Below are positions 47,758-58,700 of a stretch of 64,000 bases of DNA, piece after piece. Origin of the DNA: a bacterium (GTDB lineage: Bacteria; Bacteroidota; Ignavibacteria; Ignavibacteriales; Ignavibacteriaceae); NCBI GenBank assembly GCA_016716565.1, contig JADJWC010000003.1, positions 496,001 to 560,000 on the forward strand, written 5' to 3'. Under the pieces are notes generated by a model that saw nothing but the letters and a program-made list of their open reading frames with translations, made no database searches and was not told the DNA's origin. Position 1 is the stretch's first letter, and every line of letters starts with the position of its first letter. The position numbers and the translations under genes were made by a program.

Positions 47758-47785
47758 CCCGTCCCGTTCAATCGGGACGGGATTG
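47758..47785 (+). terminator. Hairpin terminator after the large cargo gene
   Basis: CCCGTCCCG (47758-47766), loop TTCAAT, CGGGACGGG (47773-47781), followed by ATTGT. The T tail is poor; similar CCCGTCCCG palindromes occur widely as 3' hairpins in related genomes. Confidence 0.65.
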
Positions 47786-47856
47786 TATAGACAATAAGTT
47801 TGTAGGGCATATGAACTTTAATCAACTTATTCATCAATAAATAAAAAGGGTGCGTT

Positions 47857-50265
47857 ATGCGTAAACTATTTTCAATTCTTTCGCTCGTGCTGCTTTACGT
47901 AACAATCGCCTTCGGGCAGGCAGCAATAGAAATTCCGATTACCGTTGAGGACAGCAATGGTAACACACGAACATTAATTTTCGGCCTTGATCCAGCAGCT
48001 ACTGGTGGTATTGATGTAGCTCTTGGTGAAGTCGAACAACCACCTTTTCCTCCAGGAGGTGCGTATGAAGCCCGTTTTATAAATTTTACGGGTCAATCAA
48101 CTCTTGGTGAAGGAACCTTAAAGGACATTAGAAATGCACCGTCATTTCCCTTTACAGGAACTTATTCACATAGAGTTAGATTCCAACCTGAAGATCAAGC
48201 TGCTGGCACAATCACTGTTAGCTGGAATCTGCCTCCCGAAATTATAGCAGGTAGTACAATAACACTCCTTGGTGGATCACCTGTTCCATTTGTTGGGACT
48301 GGTTCACTGGTAGCACCAGCTCCAGTTGAAGACAATGATAGAGTTACTATTGTTCTTCAGTATAGCAATATTATGCCTGTTGTTCCTATGCCAGAATTCG
48401 CGATAACACCAGCAAGCTTAAATTTTGGCCCGGTTGGTGTTGGTTTAACAAGTCCACCACAACAGGTAACGGTAAGTAATACAGGAGATGTTGACTTAGT
48501 AATAGCAGGTATTACATCAACAAATGCAGCGTTTGTAATTACACCTACTACCGCTACAATACCCCCTGCTGGAAATCAAATATTTAATGTTACATTTACA
48601 CCTCCGGCATTAGGTCCATTTACTGCAGATTTACAATTTGATCATAATGCAATTAATGTGGCCGATCCGTTCCTCTTTCCGGTACAAGGAGTTGGAGCAG
48701 ATGCTGGTCCAACGTTTGCAGTTACTCCGACTTCATTGACTTTTCCAACGCTTATTGTAGGGAATAGTCAGACAAGAATATTAACAGTTCCACACAATGG
48801 ATTGTTTAATACTCTCGAAATAACTTCAGCAAGCGTTACCGATCCAGTAAATTATTCTATCACACCAACTACTGCTACAATATTGCCAGGTGCAAATCAA
48901 GTATTTACAGTAGAATTTGCTCCTACAGTAGCTGGTCCACTTCTTACAGATGTTGTATTTGCAACTAACGCAACACCGGCAAACTACACAGTACCTGTAA
49001 CAGGAGCCGGCTTTATTCCTGCAGCTTTAAGTGGGTTGGTATTTGAGAAAGATACCTCATACGTTCTGGAAGCAGCTTTCTATCAAGAAAAAATGCAATT
49101 GCGAGGTACAGTTCCCGGTGTAAAAATTCAAGCTCTGCAATTCAGATTGTTAACAAATATGGCAATTGATGATGAGACCATATTGACATTCCAGAATATT
49201 CAAAAGGGTACTGAGGTAGCAACTTCGGATTGGGTATTAGATTATAATTTGGTAAGAGGCGATATTACTGCTAATGGAGCATCAGAAGATACAATTTATG
49301 TTCTGCTTTATAATTTACAACAGGATAATGGATTACCTACAGGCGTAGATTACTTAGATCTGCTGAGAGTAAATTATAGAGTTGCTGATTTACCCGCACT
49401 GGTAGACTATTCAAAATCATCACCTGGATTTACGACAAGTGAATTCGAGAGAGCAAACATTGCACCTTGGGTTCCCGGAAATGAACTTCCCGATCCGGAT
49501 GAGTTTGTAAACGTTCAGGATCTTGCATTAATTCAAAACATTATTCTTACCGGCTTCTTCCCGAATGATGATCCTGTTGGTCCTTGCGGCTATGCAACTT
49601 TACCTAAGATCGAAGGTAACGCTGATGCTACAGTTAACGTATATATTACTCCGGACGGAATTAGCGTATATCTGGATTCACAGGTAGGAATACGAGGTGC
49701 ACAGATGGAATTCGGTAGTGTAGTTGACAACGTAGGTAATCTTGTAATTAATACTGATCTTGGTCAGGGATATTACTTGCAGGTTGAAGATATGTTAAGA
49801 ACTTTGATGTATGATCGCCTTGCACAGAGATACATTGAACCAGGTATGCACTTTATGGCAGATATGCCGTTCACTATATCAAATTATAATGATATTACTC
49901 TTGACAGGCTGGTACTTGTAGATATAAACGTTCAGAGAGTAATGAACATCGAGGTCAACATAATTCATCAGGCTCCGCCATTACCGCTGGATTATATCTT
50001 ATTCCAGAATTATCCTAATCCATTCAACCCAAGCACATCGGTTAAGTTCCAGGTTCCAAAGACCAGCGACGTAACCATTAAGATATATGATATGCTTGGT
50101 CAGGAAGTAAGAACATTGTTCTCAGGTGAAGTTCTGAGAGGAACCTATACAACTGAATGGGATGGATTAAGTAACGCAGGTGTACGGATGAGCTCAGGAA
50201 CATATATTTACAGAATGACTGCAGGTGAATTTGTTCAGTCGAAAAAGATGGTTTATGTAAAGTAA
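47857..50265 (+). CDS. T9SS-secreted protein with choice-of-anchor D and Ig-like repeats
   Basis: An 802-residue exported protein with signal LFSILSLVLLYVTIAFGQ. Residues 20-175 form the N-terminal module shared with the next gene (IPITVEDSNGNTRTLIFGLD... PPFPPGGAYEARF). Two choice-of-anchor D units follow (PASLNFGPVGVGLTSPPQQV; PTSLTFPTLIVGNSQTRIL), then a cohesin/dockerin-like region (NVQDLALIQNIIL) and the T9SS tail (FQNYPNPFNPSTSVKFQVP to KKMVYVK). No catalytic motif is present; it is likely an adhesin or scaffold. Strong terminators on both sides suggest it is transcribed on its own. Confidence 0.85.
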   Translation: MRKLFSILSLVLLYVTIAFGQAAIEIPITVEDSNGNTRTLIFGLDPAATGGIDVALGEVEQPPFPPGGAYEARFINFTGQSTLGEGTLKDIRNAPSFPFTGTYSHRVRFQPEDQAAGTITVSWNLPPEIIAGSTITLLGGSPVPFVGTGSLVAPAPVEDNDRVTIVLQYSNIMPVVPMPEFAITPASLNFGPVGVGLTSPPQQVTVSNTGDVDLVIAGITSTNAAFVITPTTATIPPAGNQIFNVTFTPPALGPFTADLQFDHNAINVADPFLFPVQGVGADAGPTFAVTPTSLTFPTLIVGNSQTRILTVPHNGLFNTLEITSASVTDPVNYSITPTTATILPGANQVFTVEFAPTVAGPLLTDVVFATNATPANYTVPVTGAGFIPAALSGLVFEKDTSYVLEAAFYQEKMQLRGTVPGVKIQALQFRLLTNMAIDDETILTFQNIQKGTEVATSDWVLDYNLVRGDITANGASEDTIYVLLYNLQQDNGLPTGVDYLDLLRVNYRVADLPALVDYSKSSPGFTTSEFERANIAPWVPGNELPDPDEFVNVQDLALIQNIILTGFFPNDDPVGPCGYATLPKIEGNADATVNVYITPDGISVYLDSQVGIRGAQMEFGSVVDNVGNLVINTDLGQGYYLQVEDMLRTLMYDRLAQRYIEPGMHFMADMPFTISNYNDITLDRLVLVDINVQRVMNIEVNIIHQAPPLPLDYILFQNYPNPFNPSTSVKFQVPKTSDVTIKIYDMLGQEVRTLFSGEVLRGTYTTEWDGLSNAGVRMSSGTYIYRMTAGEFVQSKKMVYVK

Positions 50266-50279
50266 GATCTGTTTGAAAT

Positions 50280-50311
50280 GAGCCCCGCTTAGGCGGGGCT
50301 CAATATTTTTT
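50280..50311 (+). terminator. Rho-independent terminator
   Basis: GAGCCCCGC (50280-50288), loop TTAG, GCGGGGCTC (50293-50301), then AATATTTTTT. Confidence 0.92.
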
Positions 50312-50452
50312 CAATTAGAATTTTTATAACCTGATTTCTAGTGTATATTTAATTACCTAAAAAATAATTATTAGAAATGAGGTAATAATAATTTTAGGCT
50401 AAAAGATTTTGATTAACTAACAATATTTTTTCACTAAATAGAGAGGCATGTT

Positions 50453-51559
50453 ATGCATAAACTCTTTTCAATTTTTTCCATTCTATTAATTTATGTTACT
50501 GTTGCATTTGGACAAGCAGCAGTAGAAATCCCTTTTACTGTATCAGATAGTCACGGTAATACAAGAACATTAATTTTTGGTCTTGATCAGACAGCAACTG
50601 GCGGTATCGATGTAGCTCTCGGTGAGATAGAACAGCCTCCATTTCCTCCAGGGGGTGCATTCGAAGCAAGATTTATAAATTTCACCGGTCAATCGACTCT
50701 GGGTGAAGGTACACTTAAGGATATCAGAAATGCACCATCATTTCCTTTTAATGGTACATATTCTCATAGAGTGAAATTTCAACCAGGCGACCCGAACTGG
50801 ACATCACAAACAATTACAATTAGCTGGAATTTACCTCCGCAAATCGTAGCAGGAAGTGTGATCTCCAATATAAATTTTGGAGGTTCAGAAACAGCACCAT
50901 TTGTTGGAACCGGCTCATTGACAATTCCATTTCCGGTTGATTACGATAGGGTAAATATAATTGTTGTTTACAGCGATATAACACCAGTTGAGTTAACTTC
51001 TTTTACAGCAAATTTATCTGGTCAGGGTGTTATATTAAACTGGAGAACTGCAACAGAATTAAACAACCAGGGCTTTGAAATAGAAAGATCAACAGTTGAA
51101 CAGAGCTGGCAGAAAATAGGATTTGTTCCCGGATTTGGAACTACCACGGAACCAAAATCTTATTCGTTTCTTGATGAAAAAGTAGAAACGGGAATCTATT
51201 CTTATCGACTGAAGCAAATTGATTTTGACGGCACTTTTCATTATTCGGATGCTGTAGAAATTGAAGTTGATTTAACCCCGGATAATTTTATATTGTTCCA
51301 GAATTATCCAAATCCATTTAATCCGGCTACCACAATTCAATTCCAGGTACCCAAAGTAAGCGATGTAAACATTGTAGTTTACGATATGCTGGGTCAGGAA
51401 GTTAAAAGTTTATTCGTTGGTCAGGTTCAAGCTGGTAAATATACTGTTGAATGGGATGGTTTGAATAATTCAGGTGCAAAGATGAGTTCTGGCACCTATA
51501 TTTATAGAATGACAGCAGAAGAGTTCATTGATGTAAAGGAAATGATTCTTCTGAAATAA
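50453..51559 (+). CDS. T9SS-secreted paralogue of the preceding gene
   Basis: A 368-residue exported protein, signal LFSIFSILLIYVTVAFGQ. Its first 170 residues are clearly the same module as in the upstream gene, including TATGGIDVALGE and PPFPPGGAFEARF. After that it lacks the choice-of-anchor D repeats and goes directly into a short Fn3-like domain (ELTSFTANLSGQGVILNWR, ELNNQGFEIERS) and the T9SS tail (FQNYPNPFNPATTIQFQVP to KEMILLK). It therefore looks like a tandem duplicate with a different middle section. A terminator follows. Confidence 0.85.
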   Translation: MHKLFSIFSILLIYVTVAFGQAAVEIPFTVSDSHGNTRTLIFGLDQTATGGIDVALGEIEQPPFPPGGAFEARFINFTGQSTLGEGTLKDIRNAPSFPFNGTYSHRVKFQPGDPNWTSQTITISWNLPPQIVAGSVISNINFGGSETAPFVGTGSLTIPFPVDYDRVNIIVVYSDITPVELTSFTANLSGQGVILNWRTATELNNQGFEIERSTVEQSWQKIGFVPGFGTTTEPKSYSFLDEKVETGIYSYRLKQIDFDGTFHYSDAVEIEVDLTPDNFILFQNYPNPFNPATTIQFQVPKVSDVNIVVYDMLGQEVKSLFVGQVQAGKYTVEWDGLNNSGAKMSSGTYIYRMTAEEFIDVKEMILLK

Positions 51560-51572
51560 TAGTTAAAAATTT

Positions 51573-51607
51573 GAGCCCTGCGTTTAAAAGCAGGGCTCTT
51601 TTATTTT
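51573..51607 (+). terminator. Rho-independent terminator
   Basis: GAGCCCTGC (51573-51581), loop GTTTAAAA, GCAGGGCTC (51590-51598), then TTTTATTTT. Confidence 0.92.
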
Positions 51608-51925
51608 AAATATTTTGTTGTCCAAGTATGAGTTAATTTGTTATTCAATACTTTAAGATTGAATATTTGATAATTAACCGTTAGTGAATTATATCTGATT
51701 TTAGGATTCAATTACTTTCAGGTTATTATTACGAAAGAAATAAAAATAAATTTTAATTTAATTTATTTTGAACTAATAACTTCACGTGCTGTGCTTAAAA
51801 TAAATCTTTTTAACAAATGCTTTCAATTATTCAAAATTCTTGTGTTAGTTACTGCGTAAAATTTCAATTCTTTATTAGTTTACTAATTCAATTCTATCCG
51901 GAACCCATATTTTTTAAGGAATACA
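51608..51925. other. Intergenic region, about 318 nt
   Basis: AT-rich, with no gene on either strand. It presumably contains the promoter of the cargo gene at 51926, whose start lacks a strong ribosome binding site (only AAGGA is present, 9 nt upstream). Confidence 0.5.
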
Positions 51926-54900
51926 ATGAAGAAAGATAACTACTTTTTTTCATTTATAATATTTATTGTAATTGTATGTAATATCTCTATTCCAGCCCAG
52001 TTGGAGAGTCCTATTCCTCAAGTATTTAACGCTATCTATCACGATACTTCTCCACCGCTCAGCGATATACCAGAACTTCCTATTACACAATCGAAGTGGC
52101 GCGATGGAATAATACCGCTAAATAAAATTGGGCTTCAATTTGAAGATCGTTACGGTAACGACCCTGATTTACAAACGTTAATGGGGGTTGATGGTATAAG
52201 TGAAATCATTACCAGCTGGAATGGTATTTCAGCAGATGGATATGCACCGCCGGATCCGAGCGGTGATGTAGGACTTAATCATTATATGCTAGCAACGAAT
52301 GTACGGTTTCAAATCTGGAACAAAACAGGAACTTCTCTTCTAGGGCCACTAAATCTCGGAACAATATGGTCAGGATTTCCTGGTCCCTGGGCTAGTAGTT
52401 TAAATGATGGAGATCCTATAGTATTATATGATGAAACTGCTGATAGATGGTTCATTGCTCAATTTTCCTTACCGAATTATCCAAGTAGTCCGTCCTATAT
52501 TCTCATTGCGATATCACAAACAGGAAATCCAACAGGTGCATGGCATCGTTATGGGTTCTCATTTAGTACTGGAATTCCGGATTATCCTAAATTTGGAATT
52601 TGGCCTGATGGATATTATATGTCTGCTAATTCTTTTAATCCAGGTTACGTAGGAACAATTGTGGCAGCATTTCAAAGATCGCAAATGTTAAATGGATTAT
52701 CTGCACAAATGGTCACATTCTCAAATTCCTCTTCATCAACCTGGTCATTGCTTCCTTCTGATTGGAATGGGACTACAACTCCACCAGCTAGTGCACCTAA
52801 TTACTTCGGGCAGATACACGATAATTCCCGATATGGTGGTTCAGATGGTTTTGATATTTATTCATTTAGTGTTAATTGGACGACACCTAGTAACTCGACT
52901 TTTACTGGTCCAACTTTTTTAGCTACAAATGCATTCAGCACAGTTAATGGTATTCCACAACTAGGTACAAGTCAATTACTTGATGACTTATCTGTGATGA
53001 CTATGAATCGACTAGATTATAGAAATTTTGGTACACATCAATCTATGGTAGTATGCCATACAGTTAATGCTGGAAGCGGTCGTGCGGGGGTAAGATGGTA
53101 TGAGTTCAGAAGAACAAGCGGAAATTGGAGTATATATCAGCAGGGAACTTATGCACCTTCCGATGGATTGCACAGATGGATGGGAAGTATAGCAATAAAC
53201 AGCGCTGGCGACATTGCACTCGGCTACTCAGTATCAGGTTCTTCCATCTATCCCGGTATTCGCTACACAGGCAGATTGTCAGGAGACGCACTTGGTCAAA
53301 TGACTTTTACTGAAGGGACAATTCAAGATGGATTGGGTGCTCAAACTGGTGGTTTAGACAGATGGGGCGATTATACCCAAATGGTTGTTGATCCGAATGG
53401 GGAGACATTTTGGTATGTAAATCAATACCAGCCATCCACTGGAAGTTTCAATTGGAGAACACGGATTGCTTCTCTCGGATTAGGGATCTTAAATCCGACT
53501 AGTGTTTCAGCCAATGCAATTAACTCCTCTCAGATAAACATTAGTTTTAATCCAAACTCTAGTAACAATAATGTAGTTGTTGTTTGGAATTTAACGGGTA
53601 CTTTTACGACACCATCAGGAACTCCACCAGTAGTCGGGCAATCTTTTGCTGGAGGTACTTTATTATACAATGGTACGATCTCACCTGTTCAGCATACAGG
53701 CTTAATTCCTGAGACAAATTATTATTATAAACTTTTTTCATACAATGGAAGTACCTATTCTTCCGGAGTTCCTATAAATGCAACAACACTAAGTATTTCC
53801 AATCCAACAAATGTTACAGCAACTGCAATAAGTTCATCGCAAATAGATATTGGATTTACTCCGAATATTTTCAATAATAATGTTGTACTTGTTTGGAATT
53901 TATCTGGCACATTTACAACTCCTTCTGGAACACCACCTGCAGTGGGGCAGCCATTCGCAGGAGGCACATTATTATATAATGGAATTGTATCGCCGTTTAA
54001 TCACATAGGTTTAAATCCGTTTACAACATATTATTACAAAGCATTTTCTTACGACGGTGCTAACTACTCTTCGGGTATCACAGTTAATACAACAACTCTG
54101 GTTCTAACAGACTTCTTAGTTGATCTTATAGTAAGTGATGAGTGCAATAATTCAATGATAATAAAATTTGGTACAGCTCCGGGAGCTACAGATTGTTTCG
54201 ACCCGGGATTAGATATTGAAGCCCCACCTCCACCACCCGTAGATGCATTTGATGCAAGATTCACAAGTTGTGGCATTCCATTTTTAACGGACGTCCGAGG
54301 TACTAATCTTTCAGGTGAAAGATTCTGGAGCCTACGTTATCAACCGGCTACAGGCTGTGAACCAGCAAATTTAAGTTGGAATGCTTCACAATTACCGTCG
54401 ACAGGATATTTTCATCTCGTCGACCCGGGATCCAACAACATTGTTAATGTAAATATGAGAACTACCAATCAGTTTAATGATTTATCAGGTTTTGGAATTC
54501 TTAGAATAAAATTCAATTATCAAATTACTTCAAACTATAATATATCATCAGGCTGGAATATGATAAGTCTTCCGGTTGATGTTTCAAATAATAACTATCT
54601 TGCATTATTTCCATCCGCAATAGCGGGAACTTTATTCGGCTATTCAAATGGATATTTCTCGACTGAAACCGTTAATACTTGTACTGGGTATTGGTTGAAA
54701 TTTGCATCCTCACAAGTTGTTCCGGTCAGTGGAGCAGATAGGATTGATTGTGTCATTTCATTAAATACTGGCTGGAATATCATTGGAGGACCATATTGTA
54801 ATGTACCATTAAGCAGTGTTCAAGATCCAGGTGGTATAATAGTTACAGGCACCTTGTTTGAATATTCAGGCGGTTATATCAGTGCAAATTCCATTGATGG

Positions 54901-55648
54901 AACAAAAGCTTACTGGATTAAAGCAAGTAGTTCGGGAACGATAACAATAAGCTGCAATAATGTGGTGATGAAAGAGAATAATGAATTAGAAAAGATTTCA
55001 GAAGCAACAGAAGAATTTAGTCAGATAGAGATAACTGACAGAGCAAACAACAGCCAGACGTTATACCTCAACGGAAAGCTGGAAGGAAGTATCAATAAGG
55101 AAAGCTACAGTATGCCTCCTGTACCACCGGTTGGAGCGTTTGATGTAAGACTTGAAGACGATTACAAGTTGACGGAGAATGATGAAGCAACAATAAAGAT
55201 TCAGGCGAGTGAATATCCTGTGAGGATAAAGATTACAAACCTGAAGAATGGGGTAGAATATAGATTAGTAGAAATATCGAGTGGAGAGGAAGCAGGAAGT
55301 CACAAAGTAGTAAATGGTGAAGAGATAATAATAAATAATGAATCAGTAAATAAGCTGAGGATAGAGAAAGCAGGAGAGATACCTGAAGCATATAGTTTAG
55401 AACAGAACTATCCGAATCCATTCAACCCGATGACAACGATAAAGTTTGATCTGCCTGAAGCATCAGAAGTAACGCTGACGATTTACAACACATTAGGACA
55501 GAAGGTAGATGAGGTAGTAAACACAACATTGGAAGCAGGAAGATACAGCTACCAGTGGAACGCAACTGACATTGCAAGTGGTATTTATATCTATGAATTA
55601 AGAACAAATAAATTTATTTCATCCAAGAAAATGATATTTATGAAATAA
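51926..55648 (+). CDS. T9SS-secreted protein with tandem Fn3-like and GWNM domains
   Basis: A 1240-residue exported protein (signal IIFIVIVCNISIPAQ). Residues 20-520 form a large N-terminal domain rich in aromatic and glycine residues (PPDPSGDVGLNHYMLATN, DRWFIAQFSLP, DDLSVMTMNRLDYR), resembling propeller-type domains but without a recognised catalytic motif. Residues 522-725 are two near-identical Fn3-like repeats of about 100 residues. Two copies of the PPxPPxGxFDxR module flank a paired GWNM domain, and the sorting tail begins LEQNYPNPFNPMTTIKFDLP. It is probably displayed on the surface and binds something extracellular. The start has weak ribosome binding support. Confidence 0.82.
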   Translation: MKKDNYFFSFIIFIVIVCNISIPAQLESPIPQVFNAIYHDTSPPLSDIPELPITQSKWRDGIIPLNKIGLQFEDRYGNDPDLQTLMGVDGISEIITSWNGISADGYAPPDPSGDVGLNHYMLATNVRFQIWNKTGTSLLGPLNLGTIWSGFPGPWASSLNDGDPIVLYDETADRWFIAQFSLPNYPSSPSYILIAISQTGNPTGAWHRYGFSFSTGIPDYPKFGIWPDGYYMSANSFNPGYVGTIVAAFQRSQMLNGLSAQMVTFSNSSSSTWSLLPSDWNGTTTPPASAPNYFGQIHDNSRYGGSDGFDIYSFSVNWTTPSNSTFTGPTFLATNAFSTVNGIPQLGTSQLLDDLSVMTMNRLDYRNFGTHQSMVVCHTVNAGSGRAGVRWYEFRRTSGNWSIYQQGTYAPSDGLHRWMGSIAINSAGDIALGYSVSGSSIYPGIRYTGRLSGDALGQMTFTEGTIQDGLGAQTGGLDRWGDYTQMVVDPNGETFWYVNQYQPSTGSFNWRTRIASLGLGILNPTSVSANAINSSQINISFNPNSSNNNVVVVWNLTGTFTTPSGTPPVVGQSFAGGTLLYNGTISPVQHTGLIPETNYYYKLFSYNGSTYSSGVPINATTLSISNPTNVTATAISSSQIDIGFTPNIFNNNVVLVWNLSGTFTTPSGTPPAVGQPFAGGTLLYNGIVSPFNHIGLNPFTTYYYKAFSYDGANYSSGITVNTTTLVLTDFLVDLIVSDECNNSMIIKFGTAPGATDCFDPGLDIEAPPPPPVDAFDARFTSCGIPFLTDVRGTNLSGERFWSLRYQPATGCEPANLSWNASQLPSTGYFHLVDPGSNNIVNVNMRTTNQFNDLSGFGILRIKFNYQITSNYNISSGWNMISLPVDVSNNNYLALFPSAIAGTLFGYSNGYFSTETVNTCTGYWLKFASSQVVPVSGADRIDCVISLNTGWNIIGGPYCNVPLSSVQDPGGIIVTGTLFEYSGGYISANSIDGTKAYWIKASSSGTITISCNNVVMKENNELEKISEATEEFSQIEITDRANNSQTLYLNGKLEGSINKESYSMPPVPPVGAFDVRLEDDYKLTENDEATIKIQASEYPVRIKITNLKNGVEYRLVEISSGEEAGSHKVVNGEEIIINNESVNKLRIEKAGEIPEAYSLEQNYPNPFNPMTTIKFDLPEASEVTLTIYNTLGQKVDEVVNTTLEAGRYSYQWNATDIASGIYIYELRTNKFISSKKMIFMK

Positions 55649-55701
55649 AAAATGAAGGAGCAATTAAGTAATCATTTATTAATTTTTTATTGGAGCGTGT
55701 A

Positions 55702-58700
55702 ATGAGATATTGGCTCGTTAAACAATTTGCTTTAGTTTTTTTCATAACACTTTTTATGATCCAGGGAAATTCCCTTGCTCAATTAACCGGAATTAAAACA
55801 ATTCCCGGAGACTATGCAACATTTGCCGCAGCTGTTGCAGATTTAAATACTCAAGGTGTTGGTACCGGCGGAGTTACATTTAATGTATCAGCCGGATTTA
55901 TAGATACACTTCCTTCATCGACTGCCGGATTGATTACTGCAACCGGAACACAATCTAATCCAATAATATTTCAAAAAAGTGGTGCAGGAACTAATCCAAC
56001 AATAGTCGCATGGACTGGAATAGGTACACTCGATGGAATAATTGTAATTGCAGGTGGCGACTATATCACTTTTGACGGAATAAATGTATCAGAAGATGCA
56101 GCTAATCCGGACAACATTTCGAGAATGGAATGGGGCTATGCATTATTGAAGAAGAATGCAACTGCGCCTGTAGATGGTTGCTATTTTGTAACGATAAAAA
56201 ACTCAACAATAACTCTCAACAAGGCAAATACCTCTACGTGGGGAATTTATGCTGCTAACCATACACCATCATCATCAACTGGTCTTACTCTTTCGGATAC
56301 ATTAGATGTAATGAGTTATTGTAAGTTTGATAATAATACAATTGATTCATATAATGGAATCAGAATAATTAGTGCAACAACACCTCCCTATTATGGTAAT
56401 AAGAATGAGATTGGTGTAAATGCTGGTAATTTTATTCTTGCATATGGTAATGGATCGGCAACTGCTTACGGAATGAACATTGAATACCAGAATAATCTTA
56501 AGATTGCCCATAATTCCGTTAATGGTGGTGGTGCATCTCAAACGGGCGTACTGTATGGTATAAGAACTGGAAGTGGAACCAATTCAAACGTTGATATTTA
56601 TTTAAATAGCGTCACCGTAACCCAAAGCGGTACAAGTCTTATCTACGCGATTACAAATTCGATGGGAAGTTCGGGTGAGAATAACAGAGTAAATATTTAT
56701 AATAACACAATTGAGAATTGTTTGTACGCAGGTTCTTCAATTAATAGTTTCTGGATGATTTATAATTTAGCTAGTGCGGCCACTGTCAATATTTATGGAA
56801 ACCGTTGTAGAAACAATACAAAGGCTGCTGGTACGGGTCCAATGCATTGTATTTATTTCAATCCAACTACTGATAGCACAGAATATTTAAATATTTATAA
56901 TAATGAAATTTATAATAATAGTTCAGGTGGTGCGATAAATGGTATCCACATTACGGGTGGCCGAAATAATTATATTTATGGAAATAAAATTTTCGATAAC
57001 AGAACCATAAGCAGTTCAGGATCTGTTGCTTCAGGTATATTAATTCCTTCAGGACCTTTAAATACATTTATTTATAATAATTTTATTTCTGATATAAAGG
57101 CTTCTAATTCTTCTGATGTAAATGCTGTCAGAGGCATCAATATTACTAGCACCACTGCAGGGTCCAATATCGGTTTATACCATAACACTATATTCCTGAA
57201 TGCCTCAGGTGGAACCAATTTTGGTTCGTCTGGTATCTATCACACAAACAGTACTACATCGACAACTGCAGCATTGGATATGCGTAACAATATCGTTGTA
57301 AATCTTTCAACCGCAAGCGGCACTGGTAAAACTGCTGCATTCAGAAGAAGTGCGGCTAATGTAAATCTGAACAATTATTCAAATCTTTCAAATAATAATT
57401 GTTTCTATGCAGGTACACCAAGCGCCAGCAATGTAATATTTTATGATGGAACAAATTTCGATCAAACACTGGATGAATTTAAACTTCGCGTTGCACCCAG
57501 GGAGACCAGCTCATTTACTGAAAATGTACCTTTTGAAAATTCAACAACTCCTCCGTATGATCTTCATGTAAAAACAACGGTGGCAACACAAACTGAAAGT
57601 GGCGGAACACCGGTCACTAATCCTATAACAGTTAATGCAGACATTGATGGAGAGCTAAGGGATGCAACAACTCCGGATGTTGGGGCAGATGAGTTTATTG
57701 GAATTGGTAATGATATCACGGCACCCTCCATCATATATACTGTATTGGATCCTACAACTTCGACATCAAACAGAACATTATCCAATGTCACTATAACTGA
57801 TCAAAGTGGTATCAACGTAACTCCTGGTACTGCACCGAGAATTTATTTCAGGAGATTGTCTGATAATAATACTTTTGTTGATAATACTTCGGGCACAAAT
57901 GGTTGGAAGTATGTGGAAACAAGCAATACAAGTTCTCCGTTTGAATTTCTAATAAACTATGCATTGCTTTTCGGAGGAACAGGCGTCCAAATGGGTGACA
58001 TAATTCAATATTTTGTTATTGCACAGGATAATGCATCCCCGGTAAATGTTGGTATCAACAAAGGTGATTTTAATACTCCACCGACATCGGTGAATTTAAC
58101 TCCAGCAGCATTTCCGATTACCGGAGATATTAATTCATATTACATTATTGCATTACTGAATGGTACTGTAACAGTAGGCACCGGAGGAGACTATCCTTCA
58201 TTAACTGGTCAATATGGATTATTTAATACTTTTAATGATAACATTGTAACCGGAAATGTGGTTGCAGAAATTATAAGCGATCTAAGTGAAACAGGCGAAT
58301 ACAGTCTTAATCAGTGGGTTGAGCAGGGAGCTGGAAACTATACTTTAATTATTCAACCCAACTCGACTGTAAACAGAACTATCTCAGGAACCTATAAAGG
58401 TGGTTTGTTCCGTCTTACCGGTGCAGATCGTGTTTCCATCGACGGACGATTTAATGGTTCCGGAAACTATCTTACCTTTGTTAATAACAAAGACACAAAC
58501 AACACAGCAACATTCCAATTGATAAGTCTGGGTGCTGGATTAGGATGTTCGGATATTACGATAAGAAACTGCAACATTAAAGCCGGGATAAATAATGTTG
58601 CAAACGTCTTCGCAATTTTTGGTGGAAGCTCGACTGGATCTTTAAGTACAGGAAATGCTGGCGGTGCAGACTTTGATAATATTTCAATTATTGAAAACAA

